Source of the DNA: Cudoniella acicularis
Taxonomy: Eukaryota; Ascomycota; Leotiomycetes; Helotiales; Helotiaceae
Length of the DNA stretch: 62,923 nucleotides
Direction: 5' to 3'
NCBI GenBank assembly: GCA_013054445.1
Contig: JAAMPI010000122.1
Span: 1 to 62,923, forward strand
This document shows positions 1-11,800 of this stretch, one piece after another (the stretch's first letter is position 1; each line of letters opens with the position of its first letter). The notes under the pieces are model-generated. The model did no database searches and had not been told where the DNA came from. It saw only the letters and a list, made by a program, of their open reading frames with translations. The translations under genes and the position numbers were made by a program.

Positions 1-113
1 CGTGCGCTCGGGCGCGTTATACTATAAGTGTTACAGCTCTGCAAAGGCACGAGGGCCCTGACGTCACGTGGGGACGTATTTGCAAGAAGGTGCTATATTA
101 CGAAGAAACTAAG

Positions 114-1925
114 CTAAGGAGCTAATTCGTTCAGGCGGAGGATGATATAACTGAACGGCGTGTCTGAAGGGAAGAAACTNGCGAATTTAGCGATGATATC
201 TGACGGTGGTAAGAGACCGGCGGTCGGAAGAGGTTCCACTTGAGCGCTCATACCCTTTTCGATAGTCGGAAAATCGAACTGGTTGAGAGTAGTTACAAGG
301 CCAACATTTGGCTTTGAATCCCATTTGGGTACATCTAGTGAAGAGCCATCGTTTGCAACTTCTGTAGATGCCCGTTGTACATCCTGATGTGCACTCTTGA
401 ATCTACCCGCTCTACCAGCAATCTGGTTGATCTCAGGTACTTTTAGGATTCTGTGGGCGTACCCATCGTGCTTGGAAACCGACTCGAATATAATGCGCTT
501 GATACTGAGATTCAACCCCATGCCAACCGCATTACTGGCCACCAGAAAATCGTAGTCATTATTAGGATCATTGAAGAGAGCTGCTTGCGAAGCACGAGTC
601 TCGGGGGGTAGTGATCCATAAACAACAGCACAGCGCTTCCCCGTCAATTTCTCGATATTAGATTTCATCGCGTGAATGGCCACACGAGAAAATAAAATCA
701 TAGCATCTCCTTTCTGCAACTTCTTCAGATTGCCATCGAGACTCCTGCTTTCTAATTTCAAAGGCCCCAGGCGTTCATATTTATGAATGACTAGTTTGTC
801 CCCCATGGCGGTGCAGAGTTTTGAGATAAGTTGAACTGTTCTCAATTCGCCGCAGAGATGGACCTCTGTTGCTTCAACCCCCATAAATGCTTGTGTCCAT
901 GCCCAACCCCGTTCTTCGTCCCCCATCATCTGAATTTCGTCGATGACCGCAACCTCAACCTTGGCATTCAAAGGAACCATCTCCACGGTACAACTGTGCA
1001 TCATGACATCGAGCCCTTCCGGGATTCTTCGCTCTTCGCCTGTGATTAAAGCACATTTTTTCCCCTTCGCATTGAACCTTGTATAAACCTCATGTGCCAG
1101 CAACCGTAATGGGCCGGCGTATATTCCAGTCTTTGCTTCTTCTAATCTCTTTAACGCATGGTAGGTTTTGCCGGAATTTGTAGGCCCCACATGTAAATGT
1201 ATTGTCCGTTGGAGGGCTCTGGTTTTTGGGTACCATTCGACGGGATGACGGAGATCTGCAACCTTCTGCTGGAAGGCCAGAGTAGGTTCAGTGGATGATT
1301 CGGGAATGGTTGATGCCAAAAACCTGTATTTCAGCTCCGCAGCCAATCCGCCAATGTTTCCTCGAATGAATGCTTCTCTAAGTTGAGCGAAAAGAGGATT
1401 CTTTTCTTTGCTGACTATTCGGTGGCTGCTGGCTTTTTGAGCAGCAGCTATAACATCTTCCGTAAACCGTCCAAATTCCGCTTTAAAATGGCTCGTTGAT
1501 GTGAATCCCCACGACTTGGTCGGGGAGTCGGATGACGTCAAAAGTTTGTGCTTCAGAAATCCACATTCCCTCATCAGAAGTTCTCCAAAGGTATCATATG
1601 CAGACTGCTTCGGGCTCGGCTGTGTTGTTGCTTTGCCGTAGGTGTTTTGACGGTCCCTGAAGCCATCACGGTTTTTGCTATAACGGTCGTTAAAGCCATA
1701 ACGGCCTCTACCATCACGGTCTCGAGTTCCCCCAAAGGTCCACCGCGGAGTAATGACGGTAGGTTGCTCGCCCCCAAACACAGAACCGCGCTCTGAAAAA
1801 CTCGATTTGACATTTGATCTGTGGCGTCTGGAGCCGTTTTGCCAGTTAAAAGAGGAGGGTGTCCATTCTGAAGTCCGAAACGCACAGAATGCACATTGCC
1901 CAGGTCTCCTCAGGGCAGCTCGCAT
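114..1925 (-). CDS. suv3: Mitochondrial ATP-dependent RNA helicase SUV3, C-terminus unresolved
   Basis: DExH-type helicase that, in yeast, works with an exoribonuclease in the mitochondrial RNA degradosome. Visible motifs in order: an Arg-rich N-terminus suited to mitochondrial import (from MRAALRRP), Walker A GPTNSGKT near residue 250, DEIQ (motif II) near 327, and QIAGRAGR (motif VI) near 498. All fit the SUV3 branch. The readable frame is 603 codons, ending at a TAG at 114. The family normally has a further C-terminal region after the point reached here, so the protein is cut short, lies in another frame, or continues after an intron beyond the window start. An ambiguous base (n) at 180 falls in the last 25 codons. 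ATG 1925 is the first in-frame ATG and gives a credible presequence. Identity is secure; the 3' end is not. Confidence 0.88.
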   Translation of the reverse strand: MRAALRRPGQCAFCAFRTSEWTPSSFNWQNGSRRHRSNVKSSFSERGSVFGGEQPTVITPRWTFGGTRDRDGRGRYGFNDRYSKNRDGFRDRQNTYGKATTQPSPKQSAYDTFGELLMRECGFLKHKLLTSSDSPTKSWGFTSTSHFKAEFGRFTEDVIAAAQKASSHRIVSKEKNPLFAQLREAFIRGNIGGLAAELKYRFLASTIPESSTEPTLAFQQKVADLRHPVEWYPKTRALQRTIHLHVGPTNSGKTYHALKRLEEAKTGIYAGPLRLLAHEVYTRFNAKGKKCALITGEERRIPEGLDVMMHSCTVEMVPLNAKVEVAVIDEIQMMGDEERGWAWTQAFMGVEATEVHLCGELRTVQLISKLCTAMGDKLVIHKYERLGPLKLESRSLDGNLKKLQKGDAMILFSRVAIHAMKSNIEKLTGKRCAVVYGSLPPETRASQAALFNDPNNDYDFLVASNAVGMGLNLSIKRIIFESVSKHDGYAHRILKVPEINQIAGRAGRFKSAHQDVQRASTEVANDGSSLDVPKWDSKPNVGLVTTLNQFDFPTIEKGMSAQVEPLPTAGLLPPSDIIAKFXSFFPSDTPFSYIILRLNELAP

Positions 1926-2264
1926 TATCGAATGGTGACCAGAGGCGATGTTGGGAGAGGTCGACGCTCTGCGATGATTCCAAACATTTTTTTTTTATGA
2001 TAGAGATCAGATCAGCGCCCCTGGAGTCTTGGCATTACGCCGTTTCCCCGCCCCTTCTCTCCGCTCCTCTGCCGCAAATTCCTCGGAATCCCGCTAGGCA
2101 GGAAACAATCTCACCTGCGTCATTGCAACTCACTTGCAGTTGTTTTATCAAACGGTTACATCTTAAATTAAGACAACGCTGTGTACTCCCCTTCTCACTC
2201 AACTCAACACGCTCATCGCACAATCACGTCTAGTGCATGAATTTGAAGTAGACATCCGACAGCC

Positions 2265-3048
2265 ATGGCTTCCTCATCAACGCCACCCACTCCTCTCCTC
2301 TAGCAAGTTCCTCCTACTCAATACAAAACACCAAGCTAACTATCACAGCTCGTGCATCGCCCACAACACCACCATCCTCGCCGAGCACACCACCTCCGCC
2401 TCATCCCAAACCTCCTCTCTAGCCTCCCTCGTCCTGCCCAAGATTACCCACGCCACCGCCCAAAAGTTGACGTACACTCATAATAACAACTTCATCCACT
2501 ACATCGCCGATGCTCCCTCAGAATACCCTCTCGCGTCCTCGTCCGCTGGCGGATTGACCTACCTCGTGGTTGCGGACTCTTCTCTTGGCCGACGTATCCC
2601 GTTCGGTTTCCTGGTTGAGATCAAGAAACGATTTCTTGCGCAATTCCCTCCCGAGAGCACCGATTTTGCCGGTTTACCAAATTATGGCGCGGGAAGCTTC
2701 AATAGCGAGTTAAAGGGCTTGATGGTTGAATATGGAACGACGAAGGCGGGCAAGGAGGATGCGATTAGCAATGTTCAGGGCGAAATCGATAACGTGAGGG
2801 GTATCATGAGCCAGAATATCGAGTCGTTACTGGAGAGAGGCGAGAGGATTGATCTATTGGTTGACAAAACGGATCGACTAGGTGGAAGTGCGCATGATTT
2901 CCGGGTACGAAGCAGAGGATTGAGGAGGAAGATGTGGTGGAAGAATGTAAAATTGATGGCATTGCTCATCGTGGTCATCATCTTCTTGATTTACCTTTTC
3001 GTTGGCTTCGGCTGCGGCTTGCCTGGTTGGTCGAAGTGTGTTGGCTGA
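2265..3048 (+). CDS. Longin-domain R-SNARE (VAMP7/Nyv1-like synaptobrevin)
   Basis: Tail-anchored vesicle or vacuole fusion protein. Exons 2265-2302 and 2349-3048 give 245 aa. The intron (2303-2348, 46 nt) begins GCAAGT rather than GT and ends ACAG, with a CTAAC branch point at about 2335. Removing it joins MASSSTPPTPLL directly to YSCIAHNTT, the expected start of a longin domain; without it the frame stops at TAG 2301. Order of parts: longin fold about residues 12-125, R-SNARE heptads about 145-205 with the central arginine in LLERGER, a WWKN juxtamembrane stretch, one hydrophobic anchor (about 218-237), and a short luminal tail. It is most like VAMP7/Nyv1 proteins of filamentous fungi. Whether it acts at the vacuole or plasma membrane cannot be read from sequence. 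Confidence 0.88.
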
Positions 3049-4420
3049 AAATAAGTCCTGGATTGGATCATGAGGCACGGTGTAGGATATAGTATATTCT
3101 GGTGGGGCACATTGATTTTATACCAAGGGGTGTTCGGAGGCAACAGTTTTAGGCTTACGGGGCTTTGTACTACGGGTATTGCCCTTCAAACCAATATTTC
3201 TTTTGTTACGGAAAGCGCAATCAACAAAATTGTAACTCTAGCTTAACTTTGTTCTGTATGACGCCTCCTGTGATACATGTACCAGCTATGCTCGGGTATA
3301 ACGAGCGAGTACCAACTCCAAACTCCATGATATACATCCAGTCCATCAGATCCCTCATGGCCTTATGCCGCATAATATGACGTTATTTACACCCCACTAC
3401 ATACCTTGCCTTGATGCCCCTCAACGCTATACATCGCAATAAGCCTCATCTCACTCCCCATCCCTCACAGCTTCACAACCCCATCCACCCTCCTCCTAAC
3501 CCCATCATTAAAAACATACCCCAACGCAACAGGACTACTCCAACTCCCTCCCCCATCCCCCACTCCATTCGGGGCCTTCTTCAATCTCTCCGTAAAAAAC
3601 ACCGGATGTCTCTTCGCGGCATCAAGCACTATTCCCCTCGCTGGCCTTTCTAAAGCTTGTACGCCCGTTATATTTGGTGGCATGGCTTCCATTTGGCTTC
3701 GAGGAGGATGAGCGTATGTTTGTGCTTGCGGTTGAAAGGTTTGGATTGGGGGAGGGGAGGTAAGGGCGCGGGTCTGTTGTTGATTTGTTGGTGAAGGGTG
3801 ATGGACATGTGAGGAGTGGGGTTGTGATTGTGGTTGGATCTGTGACTGATTGTTAATTGACGGTTCTTCAAATTGGGGAACTATTGGAAATGGAACGTAC
3901 CCGAGGCCGAGAAGGCTGCAGTGAGGAAATCATCTCTTCTATTTTTGTACTTTGTTCGTGCGGGGTGTTGGATGTGAAGATTTGGGAGATGGAATGGCGG
4001 ATCATGTTCTCAATGTCTTAATCTGGTAGAAGAAATGGGGTTTCACATGTAAAATTGCTTTTGTGTCGGAATTGGTGAGAGAGCTTGTAATGCGATAGAG
4101 GTCTGAAAGGGAGAGTGGTGTTGATGGGAAGGGTGGCTGCGCTTGTAGAAGTGAGCTTTTGGGGTGTGGGGTAGCTTGGGAGAGCTCCACATGGAAATAC
4201 AGGGTGGTGGAACCTCGGCTGTGGATGACATCGTTGGTTTTTAGGGGTACGTCTTGCTTGTGCAGGCTCCCTTTTGGGTTATTGAAAGGGTAATATGTTA
4301 TAGGGCATTTGAAGTCTATGCCTTGCTGTTAATATAATTAATTTAAGAATTCTTTTAATAATTTAATTGGAGTATTTGGAGGTAGAAGGTTTGACTAGTC
4401 AATTAACCTTATAGCAAACC
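3049..4420. other. Intergenic: R-SNARE 3' region and unassigned DNA
   Basis: No convincing gene. Around 3400-3900 the DNA is C/T-rich, then G-rich, and several short open frames on both strands have low-complexity Pro/His/Asn composition, as expected of skewed noncoding DNA. AGGGCATTT at 4302-4310 matches the terminus of the miniature elements that follow, and may be a third, truncated copy. Confidence 0.5.
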
Positions 4421-4702
4421 TAACGAGCCTAGCTACAGAAGCCTATATCTTATAGGGCATTTTACTAGTAAGTCGAAAATCGAAAATCGAAAACTTTAAA
4501 AACATAATTAATAGATAGTATCTCTGCCTTCTAAAACTCGCGATTATTTATATCATAAACTATAATTATTTACAGCTATTTTATAATTTTAAAGTGATCG
4601 CGATAAGTCTAGCTTTTAGAAGCCTAAAGGTGGGGTCGCGAAGCCTGAAAATCGCTTAAAAATGCCCTGTAAGATACAGACTCATGACCCCAGGCTCGTA
4701 AC
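4421..4702. mobile_element. Miniature inverted-repeat element, copy 1
   Basis: Noncoding element with long imperfect terminal inverted repeats. The left end (4421-4460) runs from TAACGAGCCTAG to TATCTTATAGGGCAT. The right end (4662-4702) runs from ATGCCCTGTAAGATA to GGCTCGTAAC, which is the reverse complement of the left with a few substitutions. Core 4454-4668 is AT-rich and shares most of its length with copy 2, including a near-identical segment reading AGCCTGAAAATCGCTTAAA. There is no ORF, so it is non-autonomous. No unambiguous target-site duplication was found. Confidence 0.7.
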
Positions 4703-4977
4703 GAACCTAGTCAGATAAGTCTCGGTTTTCAGGGCATTTTACTAGTGAAACCAAATCGAAAAATCGTAAACTTTTAAAAGTTAGTAGATAGAAAGTATTA
4801 TTATCCTTTATAACTCAAGATTACTAGATTTCATATTATAATTATTCCTGGTTATTTTATAACTTTCAGGTGATTACGATAACTTTGATTTTCGGAAGCC
4901 TGAAGGCGGGGTCGCGAAGCCTGAAAATCGCTTAAATATGCCCTGAAAACCCTGACTTATCTGACTAGGCTCGTAAC
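4698..4977. mobile_element. Miniature inverted-repeat element, copy 2
   Basis: Head-to-tail neighbour of copy 1, sharing the GTAAC junction at 4698-4702. The left inverted repeat (4698-4737) contains CCTAGTCAGATAAGTC and GTTTTCAGGGCAT. The right repeat (4939-4977) contains ATGCCCTGAAAAC and GACTTATCTGACTAGG, close to an exact reverse complement over about 40 bp. Core 4731-4944 (214 bp) aligns by eye along its whole length with the 215-bp core of copy 1. Many differences are C/T or A/G transitions, which would fit RIP acting on repeats. Confidence 0.7.
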
Positions 4978-5541
4978 TAGATGGGAAACAATGCTACAAG
5001 ATTACCTCAAGTGATAATTCTAAAGACCCACGACGATACTAATTAGGTATGTTTGAAACTAAATGTTTTAATATCGAGGGGGTTGTAAATCAATTGCTGT
5101 TGCGGCGCTGTGTCTTTCGATGTCACTTTACTTCGTACTTGTAGTGAGAATCCACTAATATACAGGGACTTGCGCACTAGATTACAGGCGACCCCATGCT
5201 GTAGTCTAGCAACTGCTCACTAAACTGCGGGGAGCCATTCGCTGTATTTTAGTGAGAACCCCCTGAGGCAGCAAACAGACCCTCTCCTATCAACTAATTA
5301 CTCCTTTTCGTATTTGTACTAAAGATTGTTGTATTTCCAGGAATTTCTCGAGCAACGAACAATTCAAATGTAATGGGGTCTTTTTTTCTTCAATTCAAAC
5401 TGCCTTTAGAATATTCCCCTGCCAAAGGTCCCAAATTACCACCAACTTCTATATTTCTTCCTCTCATAATCCTTTTCCCCCTCGCTCACTTCCCGCCCTC
5501 CTCCACCAACTTCCGGGGCTTCCTAATCATGGCCACTAAAC
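4978..5541. other. Intergenic between miniature elements and GH43 gene
   Basis: No gene or repeat recognised. The last part (about 5340-5541) is the 3' flank of the minus-strand GH43-like gene and is pyrimidine-rich on the plus strand. Confidence 0.4.
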
Positions 5542-7645
5542 TCAAACAATAACCCCAAACCACCTAACCACACCCCCCAACACCAGCACAGGAGGCGTCT
5601 TCCCCTCCGCCCCCCTTAAACTAACTTGATTAGCACCAATCGCGAAGAGATTCTCGTCGCCGCCTGGGATGGTGCCTGGCTCGTAGATCATTTCTGTGCT
5701 GTTGGTCATGAGTGTGCAGAGGGGTGTCGCGCTTGTGGTTGTTAGTGCTATGCCTAACCTATCACCCACCCTCACCTGCTGTCCCACCACCACAGTAACA
5801 ACCTCAAATGCCTGACTCATCTCCCCGGGCGTCACATCCCTGGTAGCAAGCGTCTCCCACACATATCTTGGCGTGAAAAAATTAGTGTTATTCTCATACC
5901 TAAATACCGTGACAGTAAGGTTCCCAGAGGGGAAATCGCCTGCGATGTTTAGGGATATGGTTTGTAGGACGCCGGTTTTTGATGCCGAGAAGGTTTGGTA
6001 GAGTTGGTAGGTGGGGAGGTTGCAGATGCCTTTCCAGTGGAGAGGTTGGAGGGCTGTGCCGTCTGTTGCCGTGAGGAAGAGATCTGTTTCTCCTGTTGTT
6101 GTGTTGGTGGTTGAGGAGTTGGTTGAGGGTGCTAACACGCCTGCTACAAGAGGAATAGAAACTCGCTTATTTAATGAGCAATCGAGATCTAGAACCGAGC
6201 CATCAGAAGCAAAATTAAGCAACTGAAACTGGTGCGCATGTGCCGCAGTCCTCGTTCCTGACAAAGGCGCTGTGGCGAACAGATCCGCTTGGTGCAAATA
6301 ACTGTTTTTTGAGGGGTTATTTGGGCAGGAGGGATCAGGGAGTGTGAGGACACCGGTGCTTTGGCCGCCACAGGTGTCAGAGGAGAGGATTTGGCGACTC
6401 CAGGAGGTGCTTATTAGGGGTGTTTTGCTGCGGTAAACGAGGAGGAGGGTGCCGGTGCAGAAACCGCAGGTGTTGGAGGCGGTGATGTAGTAGTAATCGC
6501 CGCGTTGGAAGATGTCGGGGGATTCGGCTTCGAAGTCGACGAGGTCGGCTGCGGCGGAGATGATGTGTGTGGTGTTGCCGGTTGTGTTTGTGAGGGTTGG
6601 GGTGAGCGGTTGTAGGTAGAGGGATTGTAGAAAGGGAGGCCAGATCGAGGCCCCAGTTGTGGTGAAGTCTATTAGGGAGTAGACGATCTGGGTGTTGTGT
6701 TGTTAGTGAATTGCTTTGTTGGTTGGGTTGAGAATGGTTAAGTGAAGAGTACTGTAGAGTGCTGTGAAAAGAATCTTACGTAGCCTGTTCCATTTATTAC
6801 TGCCACCGAAAAGTCACCCGCCATAAATGGACCAGGTGGTTGATAGCCTACCAAGGCTCGATCTTCACTGAGGATATAACCGGATGTCGGTGATGAACTA
6901 GTGAAAATTGCATAACCGGGAGTTCCAGCGTTGACCCAGAGGACATAAGTTTGAGTTGTCGGGGAGTAGACAATATGAGGGCGGCCACAGTTTCCTGAAA
7001 GCGGGGGTGTGCAGAAAGATTGAATTTCTGGAGTGTTGGGGTCGCTGGAGTAATGTTAGAGTTCATGTGATGCTAGTGAAATTTGAGAAACTTACAATAA
7101 AAAACCGTTGGGATGCCATATTTGAAGATCTGTTGATGTCCAGGATTGAATTCCGCAGAAGATGTTACCGCATCCGGTTGAGACTCCGTACCACTGAGTG
7201 ATAAATTTTAGCATTTCATTAAAAACCTGTAATGGAAAGAAGGGACGAAAGGATTAAGGTAGCTAAGTGTTACAGCTTTAAGGCCTTTAGTGATGGAGGT
7301 TTTCCGAATCAAAACAGTCCAAACAAACTTGATTCTCCACAATAAGTTGATCCCTAAGGTTCGAGGAAGGGTGATCCAAGATGCCAAGGACTGCAGAAGG
7401 GAATTCAAATGTGTTTTGAGAGCGAATTTCAGCAAGGTTATGAGATTTGTTGTACTTACAACATATGCTCCTCCTAGGAAGTCAATTTTCCCGCTGGTTG
7501 AGTCGATAGCATTCCCATCAGTGTCGAACTTGTACTGAATACTATTATCAAAAGTGGCCGTTACTGAAGCAGCGGAAACCAAAGGTGAATTTTGAGATAT
7601 GATTAAGCTAAAAAGAAGGCTCAATACTGAGCCAAAAGACCACAT
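5542..7645 (-). CDS. Secreted glycoside hydrolase family 43-like protein
   Basis: Probable extracellular plant-polysaccharide enzyme of the galactanase-like GH43 branch. Four exons: 7645-7460, 7193-7096, 7044-6780 and 6687-5542, giving 564 aa. All three introns use GTAAGT/GTAAGA donors and CAG acceptors, and phases close exactly. Residues 1-25 are a signal peptide ending near LVSAA. Next come FDTDGNAIDS and GKIDFLGGAYVWYG, a run containing FCGIQSW and SGNCGRPH, and FEAESPDIFQ followed by GDYYYITAS. The last block matches where the family carries its catalytic acid and reads like a five-bladed propeller GH43. A C-terminal beta-rich region with several N-x-S/T sites ends the protein. Subfamily and substrate are inferred from memory only. 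It is divergent from Yta7 across 1.2 kb. Confidence 0.82.
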
Positions 7646-8876
7646 TTTGGAGCCAAAATAAGACGAGACGAAACGTGAAAAGGAGATCCAAGTGATAAGA
7701 TGAAAATGACGGGATCAACGAGAATTTAACATGGAAAAATGGAATACCGTCTTCTAGACACATGTACGCTTGTTACCCCAAGTCAGCACTCATTTTCAAC
7801 CAAAGTGGACCCTCGAGCCTTTTGCAACGCGGGGCCCCAATTGGAATGCATGGAAATCCATGTACCCCTCGTTTCCTTCTGCAACTTTTCCGTCTTGGAG
7901 CTCAATGCACACTTTGCAAAGCGGTTCCCGTCGAAGTCGAAGTGGACGGCGAGAGTGGACGTAGGAAGGGAGGCGAACCTGGAAGTTGTGGCCGGCAGTG
8001 GAGACTAGAGATGCCAAGGCCACGTTGATGGACTACGTCACGTGACACGGAGAAAGTAATCCATCAAAAACAAGATCAAGACAACAACAATAAATATGAA
8101 TTAAAAGCTTAACATGTAAAAATAACGAAAAAGAGGTTACGAACATTTAAGCTTCATGGACGTATGAAATATCACGTGATACTCATAAAGCTTGCCTTCC
8201 CCGCAAAATGCAAGGGATGGCCCTTAGTAGGATTAAGGTTTTAAGCCGCATTTATTAGCATCGACGATGAGCATCAAGTCTTTATCATGAAAACACTCTT
8301 TTCCTCCTCTCAAACATACCCATTTTGCCCCCCATCGGCCTCGTTCAAAGCGACCCAAAAATGGCGCAGCAGCAAGAGAATGGCCGGCAAGCCCCTTTTC
8401 CAGTTGCTAGCGAGTCTAGATGAAGTTATCTAGACATTGCAACTTAGTTCAATTGAGGCCAAATTGTTCTCCTTGATCGTCTTCTGCGCAAAGTGGTGGG
8501 TTGTTGTTTGGTGGCGTTGACTAGTTCTGCGCTAACCCCATTCGCTCAGGCAGAAATGTCACCTTGGCTTTACGCGACTGGCGAAGCTGGAACCCAGAGT
8601 GCACCCACTGCCACTGCTTCATAATTCATCCTCTTTCCTTTGCTGCTCATCAATCTGCATCGTGTCTTTTTTCTCGTCTCCTTGCAAATTACCTCTCCAT
8701 TTCTTTGGTTGGCAGATGCACTTTCTTGAGTGGTCAATCACGGCCCTGAAAACATCGCCATCGCAACAAATGGTTTATGGTTGATCAAACGAAGACTTTC
8801 GCCTCGATTATTCTCAATTTTGACTTTACACCTACTGTAGCATATTTGCGAATATTCGCCAGTCGACCCTTTCGAT
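7646..8876. promoter_or_regulatory. Shared divergent upstream region of GH43-like gene and Yta7
   Basis: About 1.2 kb between two divergent starts. No credible gene; short open frames at 7739-8028 overlap each other on both strands and are low quality. A CACGTG E-box-like hexamer occurs in the text near 8040 (GTCACGTGAC) and again near 8174 (ATCACGTGAT). Both are palindromic and plausible bHLH sites, but untested. C/T-rich tracts from about 8620 to 8740 lie where the Yta7 promoter and leader should be. Confidence 0.4.
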
Positions 8877-11800
8877 ATGCCCGTAAAGCGCAGGGACAAC
8901 TTCGATCCTAACAAATCCGACTCTGCGGATACCGATTTCGACCCCACGAGCAGCGCGCCGCGAAAACCCTCGCGCAAGTCTCGATCACATAAAAAGGCCT
9001 CTGGGGGAACAAAAAAACGCACAAAATATAGAGGGTCGGATATCTCTGACGACGACGTCGATGACAGCTTGGACGAATTATCCATCTCCCAACCTTCGGA
9101 AGACGAAGACGTTGAGATCAACGAAATGACGGGGAGAGCGGTTCGACAGGCGGCTAAGAAATCTGCGAATTATGCGGAGGATAGCAATTCCGATGTTGAA
9201 GAAGATCTCATTAACGAGACTGATGACTCGGACGCGATGCCTAAGAAGCGTACAGGGAAAAGGTCTCGACCTCAGTTAGAGGAAGAGGATGATGAAGAGG
9301 AAGAAGAGATGCCATCGAAAAGGCCAAAGCGATCGAGGATTGTGAAGCTGAAGATCAGTACACCTCAGCCTAGTCGCACTACCCGAGGAGGAAGCGCGGC
9401 GCGAAGACGGGGAAGCACTCTAGAACCTTTATCAGCTGGTATTGCGACGCGAAGAGCAACACGAGCAACATCAGAAGCCGGTGAAGAACCAATCGCGCTC
9501 TCCGATTCAGGTCGACACGTAATTCGAGCTGGTCACAGTCCCGAACCCATAGGGCGAAGAGCTACTCGAGGTGCCAAGGGCGTTAAGCAACCTGCCGCTA
9601 CCATAAAGGAGGAATTACACGAGTCCAGTTCACATGAACAAGCTGAAGACACTACTATGGGGATTGAAATAGCAGGCACCGATGAACAAGAAGAGGCCGA
9701 GGCGACAGTCGACGCGCCAGCGGAAGGGGACGGGGATGAGGAAGAAGTTGCAGATCCGGGACAAGGCGCTGCACAGACTGCCGTTGATGCAGAAGACGAC
9801 GATGATGACGACGACGATGTGCCAGTGATAAGACGTACACGAGGATCTCGAGCCGGTCTTGTTGTCTCTGATCTACCTGTAGAAGATGTCGAAGATACCA
9901 CTGCTGCGCAATCGGCGGGTGGGAGTCGCCGATTAACTCGTGGATCGAAATCGAAACCGCCCAAGGCGCCAGCAGATGCAAGCAGCGACTTCGAGCCACC
10001 GGAAGATTCGCCGGATGAGGAGCTTACAGATTCTGAAGCGAAGAAAAACCAGGAGAAAGAAGATGAATACGAGTCGAGTGCTGGACGGCGTGGGCGACGG
10101 GCAACACAACCGAAATCTAAGAGTAGCTCCAGAAGGCGACAGAGCCCTGGATCGGAGGCGGATGAGTTAGATGAAGACGAACTTGCTGAAGAGCTACACG
10201 ATTTGAAGGCGGGTTCGAGAAGACGCCGAGCTCCGCGAGAGTCGTCACAAATTGTGTATGAGAGGTCGGGGCGTGCCAGAAAACCAGTCGATTACAGCAT
10301 CAAGCCCATGGACCAAATCTATGCCATGGATGAGGATGGAGAGGATGCTGCTCCCACTCCTAGTCGCAGAGCCAAAGGCGGGAAGAATGGACCCAGCCAG
10401 GCCTGGGAACGAAACCTGTACACAACGTTTGGACCATTTGGTGGTGGTGGAGGGCCTGCTCCAGCTATTGGTGGACCTTGGGGTACTGGCGCAGCTGGCG
10501 GAGTCGATTCGGACAGTAGCGACGACGAGACCATGCAACGACCCTCAAATATTGGGGGCAATGTTGGAATGACTCCAACTTCTGCTATGCCTCCTGGATT
10601 ACTTCCAGGTCTCGGTCAGACCAATCCTACAGAGCCTATCGCTGGGCTCTCTGGAACTCCTGCCAATCTTGGGAAAATCAAGAGCCAGAAAGCATTAGCT
10701 GACGCTGACCCTCTCGGTGTTGATCAAAATGTCGATTTTAGCAAGATTGGTGGTCTGCAAGGCCACATCGACAAGCTCAAAGAGATGGTTCAGATGCCAT
10801 TGCTATATCCAGAATTCTTCTTGAAGTTTCATGTTACCCCGCCTCGTGGTGTACTGTTTCATGGCCCTCCTGGTACCGGTAAAACATTGTTGGCTAGAGC
10901 ACTTGCTGCAAACGTGGGAACTGGTGGTCGGAAAATCACATTCTACATGCGTAAGGGTGCCGATGCCTTGAGTAAATGGGTTGGTGAGGCCGAAAGGCAA
11001 CTTCGACTCCTGTTTGAGGAAGCTCGAAAGACACAGCCAAGCATTATTTTCTTCGACGAAATTGATGGTTTGGCTCCTGTTCGGTCAAGCAAGCAAGAGC
11101 AGATTCACGCATCTATTGTGTCAACATTGCTTGCTCTTATGGATGGTATGGATGGTCGAGGACAGGTCATTGTTATCGGCGCTACTAATAGGCCTGACAA
11201 TATCGATCCGGCTCTGCGACGTCCGGGACGTTTTGATAGAGAATTCTACTTTCCTCTCCCTGATATGGACGGTCGAAAATCTATCATCAACATTCATACC
11301 CAAGATTGGGGCATTGATGACGCTTTCAAGAACCGTCTTGCTCACCTCACCAAAGGTTATGGAGGAGCTGATCTTCGCGCTCTGTGCACGGAGGCTGCTT
11401 TAAACGCAATGCAACGCACCTATCCCCAAATATACTCTTCCGACGATAAGCTCATAGTAGATCCGAACAAGGTCAAGATCGGAGCTAAAGATTTCATGAT
11501 CTCCCTCAAGCAGATGATTCCTTCTTCTGAACGTTCGACATCATCAGGCGCAACACCCCTCCCAAAGCGTATTGAACCACTTCTGCGAGGTCAGCTGAAG
11601 AAAATTGAGGGCATCTTAGATGGCCTCATTCCTATCAAGAAGAAGATCACGGCTCTTGAAGAGGCAATGTATGAGCAATATGAGGATGATGACCATGGTT
11701 TTGGAAGAGAAGTAATGCAACAAGAGTTTGAAACGTCTCGTGTGTTCCGACCGCGACTTTTAATCGGAGGCGAACCTGGTATGGGACAAACTTATCTGGG

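Noticed and set aside
4002..4231. Minus-strand Pro/Ser/His open frames
   Set aside because: Low-complexity composition follows the G/T-skewed strand; no start context or homology recognised.
9533..9999. Long antisense open frames within Yta7
   Set aside because: Ser- and Arg-rich mirror images of the acidic repeats on the plus strand; no independent domain or splice signals.
10252..10572. Alternate plus-strand frames inside Yta7
   Set aside because: Shadow frames of a well-supported coding region; composition unlike any family.
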